This document shows, in pieces, positions 1 through 5,412 of a stretch of DNA of 5,412 nucleotides. The notes under the pieces are model-generated. The model had not been told where the DNA came from. It worked only from the letters and a program-made list of their open reading frames with translations, and did no database searches. Where the stretch lies: assembly GCA_946061495.1 (NCBI GenBank), contig CAMGSV010000167.1, forward strand, positions 1 through 5,412, in the 5' to 3' direction. The translations under genes were made by a program, and so were the position numbers. Each line of letters opens with the position of its first letter. Positions within the stretch are counted from its first letter, which is position 1. This stretch comes from an uncultured Spirochaetales bacterium. Lineage in GTDB: Bacteria; Spirochaetota; Spirochaetia; Treponematales; Treponemataceae.

Positions 1-60
1 GAATGAGGGCCGCCGTCCGCGTACCCGTTGTTGATGTTGAAAGCGAAGAGGATTGGAGGC
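1..60. other. Segment with no ClpB similarity, possible rearrangement or chimeric join
   Basis: This stretch lies beyond the last recognisable ClpB residues on the minus strand. Read in a different minus-strand frame (codons 47 down to 3) it gives FAFNINNGYADGGPH, with 12 of 15 codons ending in C or G. That looks more like real coding sequence than the ClpB frame does here. A short plus-strand reading, MRAAVRVPVVDVESEEDWRR with a TGA at 63-65, is also open and ends at the same place. I cannot tell which, if any, is real. A foreign sequence joined at about 58-63 by rearrangement or by assembly is the simplest reading. Confidence 0.45.
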
Positions 61-564
61 GGTGAGGTCACGGCAATATTTTTCCAGGGACTGCATGGTG
101 GCCTCCGGATCCTGGCTGGTAATCCGCTGGTTTCCCCGCACCGCCTTCAGCGCCTCCATGATGGAGTCCTTGGTGATTCCATTTTCCTTCAGCAGCCGGC
201 CGCAGCGACCATCGGATTCGGCAATGGCGATAAAGATATGTTCTGTAGAAAGATACTGGTCCTTGAGGCTGTCCGCAACCTTCCCCGCCTTGGCAAGGAT
301 CTTGGCCGCCTCTCCAGACATGGCAATCTGGGCGGCTCCTCTGATGCGAGGATAGCTGTCCAAAAGCTTCTGGGTCTCGTCAACCAGATGGCTCACGGAG
401 CCACCGATGCGCTCAACAAGGGGTGGCACCATTCCATCGTCTTGCTGAAGCAAGGCATACAAAAGGTGCTCGGTTCCCACTTCACTGTGGTCATTCTGCT
501 GTGCAATGACGCTTGCATCCTGCAGGGCATTTTGTGCCTTAACGGTATACTGATCGTAGTTCAT
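1..564 (-). CDS. clpB: ClpB disaggregase, N-terminal part only; homology breaks near the window edge
   Basis: ClpB is a cytoplasmic hexameric AAA+ chaperone that, with DnaK, extracts and refolds proteins from aggregates. The start ATG is at 564-562 and the protein opens MNYDQYTVKAQNALQDA, a typical ClpB beginning. Two Clp_N repeats are visible, about residues 4-75 (with SEVGTEHLLYALL at 27-39) and 80-150 (with LSTEHIFIAIAES at 105-117). The conserved lead-in to the first AAA+ module follows, SLEKYCRDLT at 159-168. A ClpB of about 860 residues should next show a GKLDPVIGRDEEI-type stretch and a Walker A site. Instead the frame reads SNPLRFQHQQRVRGRRPSF, which I do not recognise, and runs off the edge open. 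Both ATPase domains are therefore absent from the window. No Shine-Dalgarno precedes the ATG, and no CIRCE-type HrcA operator is visible upstream. The N-domain identity is firm; whether the gene is intact beyond the window cannot be told. Confidence 0.9.
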   Translation of the reverse strand, partial: MNYDQYTVKAQNALQDASVIAQQNDHSEVGTEHLLYALLQQDDGMVPPLVERIGGSVSHLVDETQKLLDSYPRIRGAAQIAMSGEAAKILAKAGKVADSLKDQYLSTEHIFIAIAESDGRCGRLLKENGITKDSIMEALKAVRGNQRITSQDPEATMQSLEKYCRDLTASNPLRFQHQQRVRGRRPSF

Positions 565-733
565 ACTACAAAAGTAAAAAGGAAATGAAAAAAAAACAAG
601 AAAAAAGAGGAATTTATTTTTAGGAAGGAATGAACGAAAACCTAAGGACATACATGGGGTGGCAATCACTGTTTCTCGCAGCTACTTCGCACCTATCGGC
701 TACACTTCCTCAGCCCCTGAGTCCTACGTACAG
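565..733. other. Intergenic region with pyrimidine-rich clpB leader
   Basis: No gene is visible between the tocopherol-cyclase-like stop and the clpB start. On the minus strand the last 45 or so bases before the clpB ATG are almost entirely T and C, including a run of nine T at about 588-596, and they contain no AGGAGG-like site. Further upstream the sequence is AT-rich (about 605-625) with a weak TAAAAA -10 candidate, but no -35 box I would defend. There is no GC-rich stem before the T-runs, so I do not call an intrinsic terminator for the upstream gene. Confidence 0.5.
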
Positions 734-750
734 CTATGCTTCCTCAGCCC
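699..750. repeat. 18-bp imperfect direct repeat, period 34, at the end of the tocopherol-cyclase-like gene
   Basis: Positions 699-716 (GCTAcaCTTCCTCAGCCC) and 733-750 (GCTAtgCTTCCTCAGCCC) match at 16 of 18 bases. The right copy encodes the last codons and TAG stop of the minus-strand gene, and the left copy lies just past the stop. The period of 34 is not a multiple of three, so the extra copy is out of frame. It looks like a small local duplication of the gene end. Confidence 0.6.
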
Positions 751-1816
751 TATCCTGTCCGCCAAACTCACAGCGCACATCATGGAGCGTCGCATGTTCA
801 ATGAGCTCCAGATTCCGCTTCTTGATGCGTCGGTACAGCCTGAGTTCACCTGTTCCAGAGGATCCACCCAACACCTGCAGCTCCGACTTTGCATTGCTGG
901 GACAGATGTAGGATCGGATAGCCATTTCCCTGGAGTCACAGAACACGTCAATGTCCAGAAGATATTGTCGGTAAGCTACACTGACCGTCCAGTGGAGCTT
1001 GTTGTCCATGGCCACACAACCAAAATTAGGATTGTTCTTCACCCGTGGACGAGCCAGCTTAATGTCTCCAATCTCGGAATAGAGCGCGAAGGAATTGTTG
1101 TAGATCCCCTGCACTACAAAGGAGGCCTTCACCAGTGGCTTTCCGGTGATGCTGCTGCTTAGATGGGAGCAGGACAGATGGAAGAAGGGATAGGGATAGT
1201 CCTTGCCCCACAGCTTGTCCACAAAGCCAAAAGAAGAACCGGGAACCACCTCATACGTCTCGGAGCAGAACCTCATCTCACCAGAGAACATGGCTCGTAC
1301 GGCGGGACTTCCCCAGTACATGTCCTTCTGCATCCTTCCGGGGAAGAAGTGGCACAGACGCTCCACCTTCAGCCGCCAAGAGGCATTTTTTCCGTCCTCA
1401 CGCATGGTTCCCGACAGATCATCCCCCCCAAGATGGAAGATTCCCTCGGCAATGTCCATGGACTTGGAGTTCAGCGTGAAGCTACTGGAGGGAAGGAATT
1501 TCTGAACCACCTCCTCTCCAAAACCATATTTCCCTACCCGCAGGGACACATAGGAATGCAGGCTCGGTTCCTCCTGGGGAAGGAAGAGCTGACTTTCGTC
1601 CTTGAATTCAGGAATGGCGTGGAGGTCGGACCAGACGACCTCATCGGGGGAGAGACTAGGGTTGATGATGTACAATTCAATGAAGAAAGAAGCCTTTTCG
1701 CCAGTATCCCTGTTCTGAGCGTTGAACACATACCGCCATCGGACAAAACCAGATCTTTTTATTGAGTTGCGTAATGGACTTAATTCCAATTTATAACTTG
1801 CGTGCAAAGCCGACAT
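734..1816 (-). CDS. Tocopherol-cyclase-like (VTE1/lipocalin-type) family protein
   Basis: The 360-residue product resembles bacterial members of the tocopherol cyclase family (PF14249), a double beta-barrel, lipocalin-like fold related to plant VTE1, which closes the chromanol ring of vitamin E. Supporting segments are FVRWRYVFNAQNRDTGEKAS near residues 24-43, the WGSPAVRAMFSGEM stretch at 168-181, and the signature YEVVPGSSFGFVDKLWGKDY at 188-207, with Asp200, Trp203, Gly204 and Asp206 in the usual pattern. LHWTVSVAYRQYLLDIDVFC follows at 274-293, and a LQVLGGSSGTGELRLYRR barrel end at 313-330. No signal peptide or membrane helix is evident, so it is probably cytoplasmic. The ATG at 1816 is the first canonical start after an in-frame TGA. 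Its ribosome site is weak (GAGGG 11 bases away, or GGGG very close). The gene lies 80 bases after the small gene and 169 before clpB. The family is likely; the reaction and substrate are unknown, and true tocopherol synthesis is doubtful. Confidence 0.82.
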   Translation of the reverse strand: MSALHASYKLELSPLRNSIKRSGFVRWRYVFNAQNRDTGEKASFFIELYIINPSLSPDEVVWSDLHAIPEFKDESQLFLPQEEPSLHSYVSLRVGKYGFGEEVVQKFLPSSSFTLNSKSMDIAEGIFHLGGDDLSGTMREDGKNASWRLKVERLCHFFPGRMQKDMYWGSPAVRAMFSGEMRFCSETYEVVPGSSFGFVDKLWGKDYPYPFFHLSCSHLSSSITGKPLVKASFVVQGIYNNSFALYSEIGDIKLARPRVKNNPNFGCVAMDNKLHWTVSVAYRQYLLDIDVFCDSREMAIRSYICPSNAKSELQVLGGSSGTGELRLYRRIKKRNLELIEHATLHDVRCEFGGQDRAEEA

Positions 1817-1896
1817 ATCCCCAAATCCCTCATCGCTCTTACAAATAGGTATTCAGTAAACTATCGGCAGCTTGCACCCACAAGTTTAATCAATCG

Positions 1897-2109
1897 CTAC
1901 AATATCTTGTCAAGGGATGCCGAGACATCGGCCTTTTCCAGAGGAAAGTTCTCGTCCAGGAATTCAAAGCAGTCCATAGCGGCTTTTTGAATATGCTCGA
2001 ACCAAATGGTATACAGCTCATTCTCGATGGCACTAGGATAGGGGGCACCCTGCACATCGGACACCAGCTTCCTCATCATGCCGACGCATTCCCGCAGTTT
2101 GGAATCCAT
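1897..2109 (-). CDS. Uncharacterised 70-residue acidic protein, translationally coupled to the M16C protease
   Basis: I do not recognise this family. The product starts MDSKLRECVGMMRKLVSDVQ and ends SLDKIL before a TAG at 1899-1897. It is small, acidic toward the C-terminus and likely mostly alpha-helical, with no signal peptide or membrane segment. It has an aromatic centre, YTIWFEHIQKAAMDCFEFLD at about 34-53, and cysteines near residues 9 and 47. An upstream in-frame GTG at 2115 could extend it by two residues. The ATG at 2109 is preferred because AAGGAG (2120-2115) sits five bases before it and would overlap the GTG. Nine bases separate it from the protease stop, and its Shine-Dalgarno overlaps that stop, so co-transcription and translational coupling are very likely. 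A role as a partner or regulator of the protease is conceivable from position only. The strong ribosome site and tight spacing argue that it is a real gene. Confidence 0.72.
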   Translation of the reverse strand: MDSKLRECVGMMRKLVSDVQGAPYPSAIENELYTIWFEHIQKAAMDCFEFLDENFPLEKADVSASLDKIL

Positions 2110-2114
2110 AACCA

Positions 2115-2120
2115 CTCCTT
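2115..2120 (-). promoter_or_regulatory. Shine-Dalgarno AAGGAG overlapping the protease stop codon
   Basis: On the minus strand the protease ends ACACGGTAAGGAG, so the TAA stop (2121-2119) shares two bases with AAGGAG. Five bases (TGGTT) then lead to the ATG at 2109. This is the best ribosome-binding site in the window and it decides the start of the small gene. The layout is typical of translational coupling by terminating ribosomes. Confidence 0.8.
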
Positions 2121-5100
2121 ACCGTGTATTTTCATTCATTATATTGATTTGAAGAACTGTACTCCAGTCCTGCAAATCATCATCCTTGATTTCCTTCCCG
2201 TTGAGCACCACTGCCTGGCGGTACTGTGCATCGTAGGATTCCAGAAGATGCCGAGCGGTCTGACGAACCCCTGCCGGCCGTGCATTCAGCAGCAGCTCAA
2301 GCTTTTTCTGCTTGATCTCCTGACTGTAGCCATACAGATACCGCAGGAAGGCTACACTGCCCCGTCCCGAAGGACTTTTGGGCTGCACCTCCTTGCTGTA
2401 GCAGCCCGTAATCACCCGCTCCAGGTCAGCCTCATCCATAGGCTCCTGACTTGCCTGCTCCAACACCTGACGGAACACCTGCAGGGAGCGCAGGGGCTTG
2501 GGGTCACGATAGGTGGCAAAGGAGAAGACCCGCTCCGAGGTGTCAGGCCAGGCAAAGGCTCCGTAGGCACCACCCACCGTGCGAATCTGCTCCCACAAGG
2601 CATTGTTGGTAAGCCAGTGGGACAGGATTCCCTCGTACACGTAGCTGTCCTGGTCATAGCCCTTGCCCTCACAGGTGGCGGCGGCAAAGCCCACCTGAAA
2701 ATCCCCTGGCAACAGCTCCAGCACTGAGGTTTTCTGCTGGCTGAAGGGAGTGTCGCTGCTGCCATTCCCTCCCTTCAGCCACTGGCCCTCCAGCTCCGTC
2801 AGGGCGATAAAGGCATCACGATTGTCCTTCTGGCGGGGCCTTGGGGAAACAAGACCACAGTCCCTAATGACCTGCTCCAGCAGGGGCACCGCCACCGCCA
2901 GGCTCTCCTGGTCTGCCGTGATGTGGGCCACGGCACCGGAGTGACGAATCCTGGTGAAAAGGGCGGACAGCTGCCGTCCCAGCTCCTCCATATCACCATC
3001 CACCAACCTCTTGATGGTGGCCAGCTGGGTCAAACCGTTCCACAGTTCGTCCACCGCCTTGTTCCTGCTGAAGGAACAGGCGCAGCGGGAGCCGGCATAA
3101 TCATGGCCGCTGGGGGCCAGGGATGCCACAAAGTCGTTGCGGTACTCCTTGATGAGGTTGGAAAGCCGCTCCTTGTCAGAGAAGTTCACCGTCATGAGGT
3201 TTTCCTTCATCAGGGTGAGGGCAGTCTGGGACTGCTCGCAGAGCATCCGTGCCTTGAAGAAGAACCAGTCACGTCCCAGCACCACGTCCTCCACCAGCTG
3301 CCCCTGCTGATTCCGCATCTGGCAGCCAGGGAATTCGTTCATCATGGCAGAGGTGAACAGGCTGGCTCCCATGCCGCCTGACTCCAAGGCGCTGCGACGG
3401 GAAGCCTCCACCCAGCTGGTGTCTCCAAAGCCCACGTTGGAAAGAGTGCCGGCCAGGAAGGGCAGCAGAAGATAGTCCTCCGGCTCCAGCAGATCCACAG
3501 GGAAGCCCAGGGTCACATACACCACCCCGTTGGTGGCCTCCCGGCTCACAAAGACCGGCACGCCGTTGGGCCCTTCCTGCCGTTCCAGCTGGATGTTGTC
3601 CACATCGGTGGAAAGCTCCTTGGGAGAGATATGGGGCAGAAGGGAAGCGTCCTCGTTTTCCGAGGCCTGCTGCTGGAAGGCCACCAGCTTCTGATGGCGC
3701 CCACGAATCTCTTCTATTGAAGTACCTTCCATCAGCCGCTGGACAAGCTCCTGCTCCTGGCGCTGCACCTGGGCGGCAAAGTCCTGGTGGGGATAGACGG
3801 TGACACGGGAGCGATGGGTGTTCTCCAGCAGGAGCCGGGAGATGAGTCCCTCCACATAGCCCTTCTCCGTGGCAATCCGCTCCTTGATTCTGGCAAAGGC
3901 GGTGCGGTTGGAGATGGTGTGGAAGGGTGCATGGCCATAGAGCCAGCCACGGAGGCAGCGGCGCATCAGGATGAGGGAAAAGGGCCCGTTGACCCGACGC
4001 ACCTCCCGCTGGGAAAAGTCAACGGAAAGGACGGCGGCATCGATGTCCTCCTGGCGGACCCCCTCCCGCACCATTTTTTCCAGCACGGAGCGAATCAGCC
4101 CCTCCACCTCCGCCGCCTTGTCACGATGGCAGCCACGGAGTCCCGCAGTCAGCAGCACCCAGTGCATCTCGCTGTCGATTCCGCAGTTGGGGGCCAGATC
4201 CTCACCCAAGCCCGACTCCAGCAGGGCATGGGACAGGGGGGAGCCGTCATGGCCCATGAGGATTTCTGCCAGCAGCACCGTCTCCATGTACCGCTCCGCC
4301 GAGGAGGAGTCCCCCATGAACCAGGTGGCGGTGACGATGGAGCCAGATTCCTCGGCAGTCCCCGGCCCCGGCTTTTCCATCACCACGGGCTCTCGGAAGG
4401 GTACGGGCGGCTCCTCCAGGGGGAGCAAGCTCCGCACCGGGGGAACAGGATGGCTGGCAGAGGAAGGCTCGCCCCTCAGAGCCGCCAGCTCCTCCACTGT
4501 CTTGTCATAGCAGTCCAGGAAGCGCTGGCAGATGAAGTCAATCTGCTGCCGGGTGGGAATGTTTCCCGCCAGAAAAAGGCGGCAGTTTCCGGGATTGTAG
4601 TGGTCGCGGTGGAATTGCAGGAAGTCCTGGTAGGACAGCAGGGGAATCTCGCTGGGATCGCCGCCGGAATCCAGGTCGTAGATGGTGTCGGGAAGGACGC
4701 TCCGCACCGCCCAGTCCCCCGCCACGTTCTCGAAGCTGGAATAGTTTCCCTTCATCTCGTTGTACACCACCCCCTGGATGGTGGGCTTGCCCTCAGCGTC
4801 AAGCTCCAGCCGGTGGCCCTCCTGGCTGAAGGTCCATTCCTCCAGCAGGGGAAAGAACACGGCGTCACCGTAGACAGCCATCAGGTTGAAGTAGTCCACC
4901 CGGGAGATGGAGGCGGCAGGATACACCGTCTTGTCGGAAAAGGTCATGGCGTTGAGGAAGGTTTTGACGCTCTGGTTTGCCAACCGGATGAAGGGGTCCT
5001 TCAAAGGATAGTTCTTTGAACCACAAAGAACTGAATGCTCAAGGATATGGGCCACACCGGTGGAGTTCTGGGGCGGCGTCTTGAAGGCGAAGGCGAAGAG

Positions 5101-5262
5101 GTTCTCCTCGTCGTCATTCAAAATATGGAAGATTTCCATACCCGTCTTCTGATGCCGCAGCCAAATCCCCTGGGCCGAAAGCTCTGGCAGGGGCTCCACC
5201 TGCAAAACCACAAAATTCCTATACACCTCACCCTGCTGCAGGGCCTTTTCTGTTGAATCCAT
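2119..5262 (-). CDS. M16C-family zinc metalloprotease, PreP / presequence-protease-like (insulinase superfamily)
   Basis: The 1047-residue product belongs to the pitrilysin/insulinase superfamily, subfamily M16C, whose members (plant and mitochondrial PreP, yeast Cym1) enclose and degrade unfolded peptides. The inverted zinc motif HILEH is at residues 72-76 (His72, His76, catalytic Glu75) in the context GVAHILEHSVLCGSKNYPLK. The distal zinc ligand is Glu169 in VVYNEMKGNYSSF. A second M16 lobe begins near 210 (FHRDHYNPGNCRLFLAGNIP at 217-236). A Pro-rich linker spans about 262-300, an M16C-associated region roughly 490-740, and an inactive C-terminal M16 half to the end. That half keeps the substrate-gripping Arg/Tyr pair as Arg894 and Tyr900 in IRTVGGAYGAF. 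Length matches the family. There is no signal peptide, so it is probably cytoplasmic, acting on peptides left by other proteases. The ATG at 5262 is the first start after an in-frame TAA two codons upstream; AAAAG is a poor ribosome site. The gene leads the small coupled gene. All key residues are intact; the natural substrate is unknown. Confidence 0.95.
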   Translation of the reverse strand: MDSTEKALQQGEVYRNFVVLQVEPLPELSAQGIWLRHQKTGMEIFHILNDDEENLFAFAFKTPPQNSTGVAHILEHSVLCGSKNYPLKDPFIRLANQSVKTFLNAMTFSDKTVYPAASISRVDYFNLMAVYGDAVFFPLLEEWTFSQEGHRLELDAEGKPTIQGVVYNEMKGNYSSFENVAGDWAVRSVLPDTIYDLDSGGDPSEIPLLSYQDFLQFHRDHYNPGNCRLFLAGNIPTRQQIDFICQRFLDCYDKTVEELAALRGEPSSASHPVPPVRSLLPLEEPPVPFREPVVMEKPGPGTAEESGSIVTATWFMGDSSSAERYMETVLLAEILMGHDGSPLSHALLESGLGEDLAPNCGIDSEMHWVLLTAGLRGCHRDKAAEVEGLIRSVLEKMVREGVRQEDIDAAVLSVDFSQREVRRVNGPFSLILMRRCLRGWLYGHAPFHTISNRTAFARIKERIATEKGYVEGLISRLLLENTHRSRVTVYPHQDFAAQVQRQEQELVQRLMEGTSIEEIRGRHQKLVAFQQQASENEDASLLPHISPKELSTDVDNIQLERQEGPNGVPVFVSREATNGVVYVTLGFPVDLLEPEDYLLLPFLAGTLSNVGFGDTSWVEASRRSALESGGMGASLFTSAMMNEFPGCQMRNQQGQLVEDVVLGRDWFFFKARMLCEQSQTALTLMKENLMTVNFSDKERLSNLIKEYRNDFVASLAPSGHDYAGSRCACSFSRNKAVDELWNGLTQLATIKRLVDGDMEELGRQLSALFTRIRHSGAVAHITADQESLAVAVPLLEQVIRDCGLVSPRPRQKDNRDAFIALTELEGQWLKGGNGSSDTPFSQQKTSVLELLPGDFQVGFAAATCEGKGYDQDSYVYEGILSHWLTNNALWEQIRTVGGAYGAFAWPDTSERVFSFATYRDPKPLRSLQVFRQVLEQASQEPMDEADLERVITGCYSKEVQPKSPSGRGSVAFLRYLYGYSQEIKQKKLELLLNARPAGVRQTARHLLESYDAQYRQAVVLNGKEIKDDDLQDWSTVLQINIMNENTR

Positions 5263-5295
5263 CTTTTATTTATAGTCCATGTTCAGCATTTTTTC

Positions 5296-5315
5296 AAGGA
5301 GGCAAAAGCCCCCTT
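5296..5315 (-). other. Short GC-rich hairpin in the protease 5' leader
   Basis: Read on the minus strand, AAGGGGGC-TTTT-GCCTCCTT can fold into an eight-pair stem containing one G-U pair, with a four-base loop. It is followed by GAAAAAATG rather than a U-run, so it is not a standard intrinsic terminator for minus-strand transcripts. On the plus strand the stem has an A-C mismatch and no trailing T-run. It lies 33 bases before the protease start and downstream of the possible -10 box, so it would be part of the mRNA leader. It may be a leftover terminator or mRNA-stabilising stem; the function is unproven. Confidence 0.4.
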
Positions 5316-5321
5316 CATGGA

Positions 5322-5350
5322 ATAGTATCTCGTCCAGCCCTTCCAAAAAG
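5322..5350 (-). promoter_or_regulatory. Possible promoter for the protease operon
   Basis: On the minus strand a TACTAT -10-like hexamer (5327-5322) lies 17 bases after CTTTTT (5350-5345), which is a poor -35 match. It is in a sensible place, about 60 bases before the protease ATG, and directly downstream of the CTGTGAAAC repeats. The weak -35 would fit a promoter that needs an activator, but only the -10 is reasonably convincing. Confidence 0.25.
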
Positions 5351-5412
5351 TTTCACAGCAGTTTTACCAGTGAAACCTTTTGTTTCACAGTTCAAAACCT
5401 TTTGTTTCACAG
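5350..5412. repeat. Cluster of CTGTGAAAC words upstream of the protease, running to the window edge
   Basis: The plus-strand word GTTTCACAG occurs exactly at 5350-5358, 5382-5390 and 5404-5412, with a degenerate form GTTTTACCAG at 5361-5370. The two right-hand exact copies sit in a longer repeat of period 22, AAACCTTTTGTTTCACAG (5373-5390 and 5395-5412). The exact copies are 32 and 22 bases apart, close to three and two helical turns. The array is cut by the window edge. It could be a set of regulator sites for the protease promoter or the end of a dispersed intergenic repeat. The spacing and unit size do not fit a CRISPR array. Confidence 0.65.
5370..5388. promoter_or_regulatory. Perfect 7-5-7 inverted repeat, operator-like
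   Basis: GTGAAAC-CTTTT-GTTTCAC is an exact palindrome with seven-base arms and a five-base spacer, inside the repeat cluster upstream of the protease. Such symmetry is typical of binding sites for dimeric regulators. The next repeat unit (5392-5410) keeps the right arm and the CTTTT spacer but has a degenerate left arm with two mismatches. No regulator gene lies in the window, so the binding protein is unknown. It is not a terminator, because the stem is AT-rich and no U-run follows. Confidence 0.4.

Noticed and set aside
28..588. 186-codon plus-strand open frame
   Set aside because: It is antisense to the clear ClpB N-terminal domain and has no ribosome site.
625..660. 11-codon minus-strand frame (MYVLRFSFIPS) upstream of clpB
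   Set aside because: It is very short, has no ribosome site and nothing suggests a leader-peptide mechanism.
630..911. 93-codon plus-strand frame with an AGGA-like site before the ATG
   Set aside because: From 734 on it is antisense to the tocopherol-cyclase-like gene, and its Ser/Pro-rich content looks like a shadow frame. The AGGA is a chance part of an A/G-rich tract.
1163..1765. 200-codon plus-strand open frame
   Set aside because: It is antisense to the conserved core of the tocopherol-cyclase-like gene and shows no domain.
1858..1887. Terminator or riboswitch-like fold between the small gene and the tocopherol-cyclase-like gene
   Set aside because: Only short AT-rich stems are possible (AAACT with AGTTT, or CTTG with CAAG). 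They overlap and exclude each other, and no U-run follows.
2113..2115. GTG start two codons upstream for the small gene
   Set aside because: It overlaps the AAGGAG ribosome site, which is ideally placed for the ATG at 2109 instead.
1987..2727. 246-codon plus-strand open frame
   Set aside because: It is antisense to the protease end and the small coupled gene, with no ribosome site or recognisable domain.
3787..5019. 410-codon plus-strand open frame
   Set aside because: It lies wholly opposite the M16C protease, whose catalytic motifs are unmistakable. Its Gly/His/Val/Gln-rich composition is what the complement of a GC-rich gene gives.
5350..5412. CRISPR array
   Set aside because: Units are 9-18 bases with 22- and 32-base periods and no unique spacers of normal length; no cas gene is present.

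Overview
The window reads as a compact stretch of a bacterial chromosome with every convincing gene on the minus strand. In transcription order (right to left) these are a 1047-residue M16C zinc metalloprotease of the PreP/presequence-protease type (5262-2119), a 70-residue uncharacterised protein whose Shine-Dalgarno overlaps the protease stop codon (2109-1897), a 360-residue tocopherol-cyclase-like protein (1816-734), and the N-terminal domain of the disaggregase ClpB (564 to the left edge). The closest fit I can recall is a Treponema-like spirochaete: the ClpB N-terminus, the M16C N-terminal half and the tocopherol-cyclase-like protein all resemble proteins of treponemes. This is recognition from memory, not a search. 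Clostridial relatives also carry the last family, so the assignment is moderate. Coding regions are fairly GC-rich, while the gaps between genes are AT-rich.

Region by region: positions 5263-5412 hold the upstream region of the protease gene, with three identical CTGTGAAAC words (minus strand), one degenerate copy, a perfect 7-5-7 inverted repeat, a possible -10 box and a short GC-rich hairpin. Positions 2119-5262 are the protease, and 1897-2109 the small coupled gene. Positions 1817-1896 are an 80-base AT-rich gap with no clear signal. Positions 734-1816 are the tocopherol-cyclase-like gene. Positions 565-733 are a gap with a duplicated gene-end sequence and a long pyrimidine-rich clpB leader. 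Positions 1-564 are the start of clpB.

The protease and the small gene almost certainly share one transcript. Whether the tocopherol-cyclase-like gene and clpB belong to it is less certain, because gaps of 80 and 169 bases separate them. The protease and ClpB share a protein-quality-control theme, but nothing here proves a functional link to the tocopherol-cyclase-like protein.

No mobile element, CRISPR array, RNA gene or clearly novel multi-gene system is visible. The points most worth a second look are the loss of ClpB homology after about residue 169 (the last 60 bases at the left edge look like another coding sequence in another frame), the repeat cluster at the right edge, and the uncharacterised small coupled protein. 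Both window ends look like possible contig ends, so assembly effects should be excluded first.
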